Below, one piece after another: positions 1 to 5,700 of a DNA stretch of 12,308 nucleotides. Made by a program: the position numbers and the translations under genes. Source of the DNA: Bacillota bacterium (GTDB taxonomy: Bacteria > Bacillota > Dehalobacteriia > UBA4068). The notes under the pieces are model-generated. The model was not told where the DNA came from. It saw only the letters and a list, made by a program, of their open reading frames with translations, and did not search any database. Numbering within the stretch: position 1 is the stretch's first letter; each line of letters begins with the position of its first letter. The stretch lies in NCBI GenBank assembly GCA_009778255.1, contig WRKD01000169.1, positions 1 to 12,308 on the forward strand, written 5' to 3'.

Positions 1-20
1 ATATTCACCAATTTTTTCAT
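1..20 (-). CDS. 5' end of an unidentified gene running off the left edge
   Basis: Only the first six codons are inside the window, reading M-K-K-L-V-N. The start is supported by an AGGAGG ribosome binding site at 26-31, five bases before the ATG at 18-20, and by a good promoter at 83-111. The Lys-Lys-Leu beginning would suit a signal peptide or many cytosolic proteins, so no function can be assigned. Confidence 0.7.
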
Positions 21-82
21 ACTTACCTCCTATTATTACACAAAAATATACAAAAAAAACAAATACTTGTACCATATTTGTT

Positions 83-111
83 ATTATATAACATTTCCCT
101 CTTTTTAGCAA
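83..111 (-). promoter_or_regulatory. Sigma-A type promoter for the gene leaving the left edge
   Basis: On the minus strand a TTGCTA -35 box (106-111) is separated by exactly 17 bases from a perfect TATAAT -10 box (83-88). Transcription would start near 76 and give a leader of about 55 bases before the ATG at 20. This promoter separates the left-edge gene from the signal peptidase gene upstream of it. Confidence 0.75.
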
Positions 112-149
112 GCGTATTTTTAACATAAAGCAGGTTTGCTACTTAACTA

Positions 150-767
150 CTACTTAACTAAACCAAAATGTTTGATCGGCCAATAACGCAGCCATACCCT
201 GCCCTTAATGGCGGAAAAAGGCACAAAAGGATACTCCCACATAGTGCTGTCATAGCTATGATTGCGGTTATCTCCCATCATAAAACAGCACTCGGCGGGT
301 ACGCTAACTTGAGCAAAGTCTTTTTTTCGCCGTTCGTTTACATACGGTTCCGATAACACCTCGCCGTTAATATAAACTACACCGTCTATTATCGCAACTG
401 TATCACCTGGTAAACCTATCACACGCTTTATTATATCATCATCTTTGATCAATTCTTCCTCAGAAAAAAACACCATCACATCCGAACGCGCAGGCATTTT
501 TCCCAACTTATAAGGCAGTTTGAGAAAAATCACCCGGTCGCCGGCATTGATGGTGGGTATCATGGAACCAGTTGGTATAATACGACTATCTAAGACAAAG
601 GTTTTCAGTAGTAGCGCAATAATAACGGCAAGGATAATCACACTAAACACATCTTTTAAGAAACGCCATATAATATACTGCCCGGTAGGATTTGGTAATT
701 CTAAATTTTTTTCCGGTTCAGGAGTATTTTCTGTTGCTTCTGCTAGTTTCTCTTCCAAGTTAAACAC
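150..767 (-). CDS. lepB: Signal peptidase I, short paralogue
   Basis: Membrane-bound serine/lysine protease that removes signal peptides from proteins leaving through Sec or Tat (EC 3.4.21.89). The 205-residue product has a cytoplasmic tail of about 37 residues, one membrane segment at about 38-58, and an external catalytic domain. The nucleophile Ser68 lies in PTGSM, the general base Lys114 in KRVIGLPGD, and box E begins GDNR at 165-168. Box E reads DSTMW, whereas most members have DSR-x-W, so the conserved Arg is Thr here and in the neighbouring copy. The start is GTG at 765-767, three bases after the TGA of the upstream paralogue. With only a weak GGTG motif before it, translation is probably coupled. 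It is the last gene of the iscU-folE-lepB-lepB cluster. Which substrates it prefers cannot be told from sequence. Confidence 0.93.
   Translation of the reverse strand: MFNLEEKLAEATENTPEPEKNLELPNPTGQYIIWRFLKDVFSVIILAVIIALLLKTFVLDSRIIPTGSMIPTINAGDRVIFLKLPYKLGKMPARSDVMVFFSEEELIKDDDIIKRVIGLPGDTVAIIDGVVYINGEVLSEPYVNERRKKDFAQVSVPAECCFMMGDNRNHSYDSTMWEYPFVPFSAIKGRVWLRYWPIKHFGLVK
255..285. repeat. 31-bp identical segment shared by the two lepB genes (second copy 876-906)
   Basis: The bases at 255-285 recur without change at 876-906, in the same orientation and 621 bp apart. They encode the GDNR box E region of the two signal peptidases. The flanking DNA is also clearly alike with scattered differences, so this marks a tandem gene duplication and is not a mobile repeat. 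Confidence 0.8.
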
Positions 768-770
768 TTG

Positions 771-1523
771 TCATTTCACCAATCCCCAATGAGTTACCGG
801 CCAATAACACAGCAATACCTTACCCTTGATGGCGGAAGACGGCACAAAAGGGTCGATCCACATTGTGCTGTCACGGCTATGATTGCGGTTATCTCCCATC
901 ATAAAATAACAGCCTTCGGGCACCGTAACCATTTCAAAATTTTTATATGGCGGTTCTAAAATATATGGTTCGTACAAAGCGCTGCCATTCACATATACTA
1001 AGCCGTCTTTTACCTCTACAGTATCGCCAGGCAAACCGATCACGCGTTTTAATAAATCTTCATCGCTGCCAAATTCTTCTCCGGCGGCGAATACTACCAC
1101 ATCTTGATGCTCCAGTACAGCGCCAAATAAATATGGGAGCTTAAGAATGATTACACGGTCGCCTTCAATAATAGTTGGTTTCATTGAACCGGTTGGCACT
1201 ATACGGCTGTCTATTACAAAACTTTTTAATACCACTGCTATTACTACGGCAGAAATAACCACACTTAGAACATCTTTAATAAAATACTTAATACCATGTT
1301 TTTCTGTATCAGCTGGTTTTTCCGTTACAGATTCTAACTCTTGTTTGGCAATTTGGCCTATATCTATAGCTTCATAGTTTGTATCGCCAAAAATATTTGC
1401 TTGATTATCGGCGCTTTCACCTGCATTTACACCTGTCATTACTTGCTCATTAGCCTGTTCTTGAAGCGCCTTTGGTAAATCTTTCATAAAAACACCAGGA
1501 ATCGTATTGCGTTTTTCCGTCAT
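771..1523 (-). CDS. lepB: Signal peptidase I, long paralogue with acidic N-terminal extension
   Basis: Second type I signal peptidase, 250 residues. It has one membrane segment at about 82-104, nucleophile Ser113 (PTGSM), general base Lys159 (KRVIGLPGD) and box E with GDNR at 210-213. Like its neighbour it reads DSTMW in place of the usual DSR-x-W. It differs by a cytoplasmic N-terminal tail of about 78 residues rich in Glu, Asp, Gln and Asn with no motif I recognise; Gram-positive SipS-like enzymes usually have a short tail. The ATG at 1521-1523 has a GAGAGG ribosome binding site about eight bases upstream, which supports the long form. An internal Met at residue 13 is a less likely start. 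The 84 bases separating it from folE hold a short GGGC-GAAA-GCCC hairpin but no clear promoter or terminator, so it probably shares the iscU transcript. Confidence 0.94.
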   Translation of the reverse strand: MTEKRNTIPGVFMKDLPKALQEQANEQVMTGVNAGESADNQANIFGDTNYEAIDIGQIAKQELESVTEKPADTEKHGIKYFIKDVLSVVISAVVIAVVLKSFVIDSRIVPTGSMKPTIIEGDRVIILKLPYLFGAVLEHQDVVVFAAGEEFGSDEDLLKRVIGLPGDTVEVKDGLVYVNGSALYEPYILEPPYKNFEMVTVPEGCYFMMGDNRNHSRDSTMWIDPFVPSSAIKGKVLLCYWPVTHWGLVK

Positions 1524-1607
1524 AAAACTAACCTCTCTTTTTGTGCATTGGTCGTTAGCTCAAAACTCCTAATTTGGTTAATGGGCTTTCGCCCGCCTTA
1601 GTTGAAT

Positions 1608-2192
1608 CTACAAAGATGATTTAATTAAAGCCATAGCTTCATTGCGAGTAGCATTGGTATGGAAGATACCGCGTACCGCCGAGGTTACAGTCAGCGCACC
1701 GGGCTTTTTTACCCCGCGCATGCTCATGCATAAATGTTCCGCTTCCACTACCGTCAATACTCCCTGGGGCTGTAATACTTCCACCAGCGCATCGGCTATT
1801 TGGGTGGTCAAACGCTCCTGCAATTGTAAACGATGTGAATAACCTTCTACCACACGGGCTATTTTAGAGATACCGGTAATAACGCCGTTTTTTGGTATAT
1901 AAGCTACATGCGCTTTGCCAATGAAAGGCAACATATGATGCTCGCATACCGAATAAAACGGTATATCTTTAATAAGCACCATTTCACCATGTTTATCTTC
2001 TACAAATTGCAATTGCAAATAATCTTTGGGGTTTATTAATACGCCGTCAAATAGTTTTTCATACATATCTGCTACACGTTCCGGAGTTTTCAGTAAACCT
2101 TCGCGCTCTACATCCTCACCAATGCCCACCAGTAGCATATGCACTGCTTCAATTATCATCTGCTTATCTATCACAGGTTTGCCTTCCGCCAT
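1608..2192 (-). CDS. folE: GTP cyclohydrolase I, type I
   Basis: Converts GTP to 7,8-dihydroneopterin triphosphate, the first committed step of tetrahydrofolate and pterin synthesis (EC 3.5.4.16), as a cytosolic homodecamer. The 194-residue length fits the compact bacterial form. The zinc ligands of the family are visible: Cys83 and His86 in CEHHMLPF, and Cys155 in AEHLCMSMRG. His85 and His153 match the catalytic-site histidines of the E. coli enzyme. The GISK/ARVV and QERLTTQI segments of the core and the C-terminal SAVRGIF motif are present, so it looks complete. The ATG at 2190-2192 has an AAGGGG ribosome binding site that overlaps the TAA of iscU, leaving a 12-base gap and implying co-transcription. 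No other folate gene is next to it. Confidence 0.97.
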   Translation of the reverse strand: MAEGKPVIDKQMIIEAVHMLLVGIGEDVEREGLLKTPERVADMYEKLFDGVLINPKDYLQLQFVEDKHGEMVLIKDIPFYSVCEHHMLPFIGKAHVAYIPKNGVITGISKIARVVEGYSHRLQLQERLTTQIADALVEVLQPQGVLTVVEAEHLCMSMRGVKKPGALTVTSAVRGIFHTNATRNEAMALIKSSL

Positions 2193-2204
2193 AATAGTAC
2201 CCCT

Positions 2205-2576
2205 TTACGCTTGATGTTTTGATTCATAATCCGCTATAGCGGCGTGTAAAGCATCTGCTGCCAGCACAGAACAATGTATTTTTAGCTCCGGCAAGCCTCC
2301 TAAAGCATCTACCAATTGGGCGTTTGTTATTTTTTTTGCTTCCTCCAAGGTCAAGCCTTTAGCCATTTCAGTTAAAACGCTGGAAGAAGCTATTGCCGCT
2401 GCACAACCAAAAGTTTTAAATTTAATATCCTTGATCAGGCCCTCTTCTACATCCAAATAAATAAATGTGGTGTCTCCGCAAGCCGGGCTTTGCATCTGGC
2501 CCACACCGTCTTTACGTTCACTTTCACCAACATTGCGCGGATTATTGAAATGATCCAGAACTTTTTCATTATACAC
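2205..2576 (-). CDS. iscU: IscU/NifU-type iron-sulfur cluster scaffold protein
   Basis: Scaffold on which Fe-S clusters are assembled from sulfur delivered by a cysteine desulfurase, then passed to apoproteins in the cytosol. The 123-residue product is a single IscU domain without the extra C-terminal domains of full NifU. The three cluster cysteines are Cys33 (in PACGDT, with Asp35), Cys58 (in FGCAAAIASSS) and Cys102 (in HCSVLAADALHAAI). The N-terminal YNEKVLDHFNNPRNVG is characteristic of the family. The start is GTG at 2574-2576, preceded eight bases upstream by AAAGGGG; no upstream ATG in frame fits better. It is the first gene of its transcript and has its own promoter. No iscS, iscR or nifS partner is next to it in the window, although iscS is usually found beside iscU in related genomes. 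Confidence 0.95.
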   Translation of the reverse strand: MYNEKVLDHFNNPRNVGESERKDGVGQMQSPACGDTTFIYLDVEEGLIKDIKFKTFGCAAAIASSSVLTEMAKGLTLEEAKKITNAQLVDALGGLPELKIHCSVLAADALHAAIADYESKHQA

Positions 2577-2603
2577 GATTTACACCCCTTTCGAAAAGCG
2601 TTA

Positions 2604-2626
2604 ATTCCTAGTAAATAGCTCGGGTT
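2604..2626 (-). promoter_or_regulatory. Putative IscR/Rrf2-like operator downstream of the iscU -10 box
   Basis: Immediately downstream of the -10 box the minus strand carries AACCCGAG, seven bases, then CTAGGAAT, which are imperfect inverted half-sites (five of eight positions match). The sequence resembles the CCGAG...CTNGG style of IscR-type sites that control Fe-S assembly operons, and its place over the transcription start suits a repressor. No regulator gene is in the window, so this is inference from position and resemblance. Confidence 0.35.
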
Positions 2627-2627
2627 A

Positions 2628-2656
2628 AGCATACCACTTTTATTGTTTATTGTCAA
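2628..2656 (-). promoter_or_regulatory. Sigma-A type promoter of the iscU-folE-lepB-lepB cluster
   Basis: On the minus strand a perfect TTGACA -35 box (2651-2656) is followed after exactly 17 bases by a TATGCT -10 box (2628-2633). The expected start is near 2621, giving a leader of about 45 bases before the GTG of iscU. It lies back to back with the promoter of the large plus-strand gene; the two -35 boxes are about 26 bp apart. Confidence 0.8.
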
Positions 2657-2680
2657 TCTTTTTTATTGAGTATAAGTAAG

Positions 2681-2692
2681 GTTGACGTCAAC
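2681..2692. promoter_or_regulatory. Perfect 12-bp palindrome on the -35 box (possible operator)
   Basis: GTTGACGTCAAC is its own reverse complement and contains the -35 hexamer of the plus-strand promoter. A dimeric regulator bound here could block RNA polymerase, and the site also lies about 25 bp upstream of the divergent iscU -35 box. The pattern is seen directly; a regulatory role is inferred, and chance is possible because TTGAC is part of the -35 consensus. Confidence 0.35.
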
Positions 2693-2709
2693 AAATTAAT
2701 ATGTATAAT
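2682..2709 (+). promoter_or_regulatory. Sigma-A type promoter of the large exported-protein gene
   Basis: A TTGACG -35 box (2682-2687), a 16-base spacer and a perfect TATAAT -10 box (2704-2709) lie on the plus strand. Initiation near 2716 gives a leader of about 58 bases, AT-rich and without obvious structure, ending in the AGGAGG ribosome binding site at 2761-2766. Confidence 0.75.
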
Positions 2710-2773
2710 TAATATAGGATTATTATTTTCATGCAGTAGTTAAGAGTTATTATTAATTTAAGGAGGAGAAAGA

Positions 2774-5700
2774 ATGAAAAAAACCGTTTTACTTATTTCC
2801 GCACTGATTTTACTTAGCGTAATGCTTACTACAACCGCGAGCGCTCAAACAGAAAACAGCCCTATTTTATACAGTATATCTAATTTTGGCGACAGTTATT
2901 ATTATTATGGAAGAACAAATTCCACCTTCTTTAACGATGCATTTGACATAACAAAAATATCCGGCTGGACATTAGCTAAGACCGCTATCGGTTTCGGTTC
3001 CCCAGCCAGCGGCACGGGTTTAAGGCTGGCAACAACACTAGCAATAGGCCCGGAAAGCTATCAACGAGGCGACCCCCTTCATACCTGGACATATTTTAAA
3101 AAAACTTTTGAACTGGGTGAGAACTTCAATGCGGCCACAATTGTAGATGTTAGCGGAACCCATAGGATCGATGACGCTTTGGTGATCTTCATTAATGGAG
3201 TGGAAGTTTATAGATATAATACTTCTAAATCTGAGACCGACGTTAATATTGGAACTCCCATAAATTGGGGCGCCTATGTGGGGCGCACCACCGATACTAT
3301 GAATCGAGAATTTGCAATCAATAGTGATTATAATCAGAAAAGCGCCGGCATGGGTTCAGATTCACCTCTTTTTCAAGCGGGAAGCCTAACTAACTTAACA
3401 AACGCGTTGAAACCTGGTATAAACGTTATTACTTGCGTTGTCGGTCAAGTTTCCTCAACCAGTGGAGATATTTGGTTTGATCTAGATATGACAATTGAGT
3501 GTGAAGAAACGCTGAATTCGGCGTCCTACCATTATGTTGCTCCATACGGTAGCGACACCCCAAGTGGCGGTACTTTGGTCAATCCCTGGAAAACCATTAA
3601 TTATGCTGTTAATAGACTTAAAGCCGGCGACACCCTGATTATCCGCGAAGGTATCTATAATGAGAGGGTAACGGTAAATGTATCGGGTACTGTAACCGAT
3701 TATATCACCATTAAGGGAGAGGAAGGCAAACGGGTCATTCTGGACGGCACCGGCCTCAACTCAAACAATGGCAGCAACTATATGATACGCCTGGACGATC
3801 GCAACTATGTGCGTATCGAGAATCTGGAAATTTGCAATAACATTTTACAAGTGCGCGATTGGAATTCTAATATTGGCATATATGTCAATACCAGCAGAAC
3901 AGGTAACGGTTCGGCGGGTATCCAAATAGTCAACAATAAAATATATAATATCGATGGAGAAACTTTCCATACTCAAAACAGCAGCGACGGTGGCCCCAAT
4001 GCCAATGGGATTCACGTTTCCGGGTACGGCTCCACCGATGCCAGAGCCATCCGGGATATTCTTATCGAAGGTAATGAGGTCTATGGATGTAAATTAGGCT
4101 GGAGCGAGGCTGTGGTGGTCAACGGCAATGTCCGGGACTGGCAAATCATCAACAACTATATTCACGACAATAATAATATTGGCATCGACGCTGTAGGCGG
4201 TGAAGATTGGCTTGGTTTTAGCGCCACCGATCAGCTAAACCGGGCCCGCAATGGCCGTATTGCCGGTAACGTCATCATAAATAGCACTGGCCACAGTAAC
4301 CAGGCTTATAATGGCGGAGGTGGCGCCGACGGCATTTACGTAGATGGCGGTAAGGATATAATAATCGAAAACAACTACGTGCTAGGATGCGGGTACGGTA
4401 TTGAGATCGGTACTGAAATAGGTACAAGCTTCCGGCCTTCCGGCATCTTCATTCGCAACAATGTGGTTTCTTATAACTTAAGCAGTGGTATCTTGCTGGG
4501 GGGTACCGATGGAGCCTTAGATGTTCTGGTAGAAAAGAACACTATCTATCAAACGGTAGGAAACGGTCTCGAACGCAAATCCGGCAGTAATACCGGCCCC
4601 TATGATATAAAAAACAATATAATAGTTACTGCTGGAAACATTTCCTATATAAGTGCCAGCGGCACTGGCGGCACACTAAACTATACGGGTAATATATACT
4701 ATGGCGGATCCTCCAGCAGGCCCTCAGGCGACACCAACGGCCAAGTTATCGCAACCTGTCCGGTGGTCAGCTTAACCAGCGGTAATTTCATGCCCAACAG
4801 CGATATTAGCCAGGGCGCGGTATTAACCGCTCTTACTACGCCGGATTTGGCTAAAGGCATAGCCAATTATGCCGCGCGTCTACCCGCCTTGACAGTGCAA
4901 AGCGGCGTTTATAGCATCATTAATAGCACAGCCAACAAAGGCAGCAGTTCCAATCCGCTTACCTGCGCTAAGATCGGCGGCGACAATATCTGCCGTTATT
5001 TCGAAAATCTGCCAGGGATAGCTGGTACAGGCGCCAAGGTGTATATGAAACATGCCAACACTAATGGCAGTTCCTATATAGACAGCGACAGCAATGCAGA
5101 TAAGTATTACGGCATTGTCACCATTGGTAATGGAGCAGACGGCCAAATCAATTATAATAAAATCACCCAACGCCTTACCATCACAAATATGCGCATTTAT
5201 GTCAGTGTGCCCTACGAAGCCAACGGCCAAACCAGCTGGATCGCACAGCAGGTGAACAGTGTATGCGTGACTTTTGATCCTAGCGACGGTCCATCTTTAG
5301 CATTTAAGGCAGAGGCATTGACCCTTACACCCGGCTCCAATGAGTACTGTATGAATTTTACCTGGCATAGCGATAGATCTGATAATACAGCATCGGCTGT
5401 ACAGATAGCGAAGAGAATCGAGCAGGAAGGCGGACTGTTTCCCAGTGACGCGATAACTTGGCAAGGAACCGTGGGCAACGCCGCATCAGGCAAAAGCTGG
5501 CATAAGGTATCTGTTAGTGGATTGGAGCGAAATACCGAATATATTTACCGCGTCTCCAACGATAAAAGCATATACAGTGAAATCTACGGTTTTAAAACCG
5601 GTGGCGAGGGTAGCTTCCAATTCATTGCTGTGGGCGACCCCCAGCTTTCTACCGGTAATCAGGATAGCAGCAGTCTGTGGCCAAGACCGCTCACAACTAC

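Noticed and set aside
120..150. Terminator after the short lepB gene
   Set aside because: The best stem (AGCA-AACC-TGCT on the minus strand) has four base pairs and only a short T stretch, which is too weak to report as a terminator.
140..161. 11-bp tandem repeat (TACTTAACTAC/A) at the end of the short lepB gene
   Set aside because: Two copies only. It doubles the TAG stop codon but gives no sign of an array, att site or mobile element.
1583..1594. GGGC-GAAA-GCCC hairpin between folE and lepB as a terminator
   Set aside because: The stem has only four base pairs and is not followed by a T-run on either strand. It may affect mRNA stability, but it does not look like a terminator.
2447..2656. 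69-codon minus-strand frame overlapping the start of iscU and its promoter
   Set aside because: It covers the iscU promoter and the out-of-frame iscU start. It has no RBS of its own and is explained as a by-product of iscU.
3520..4850. DNA-level tandem repeats encoding the beta-helix
   Set aside because: The protein shows degenerate Asn/Ile-rich coil repeats, but the DNA has no clear repeated unit, so no repeat feature is listed.
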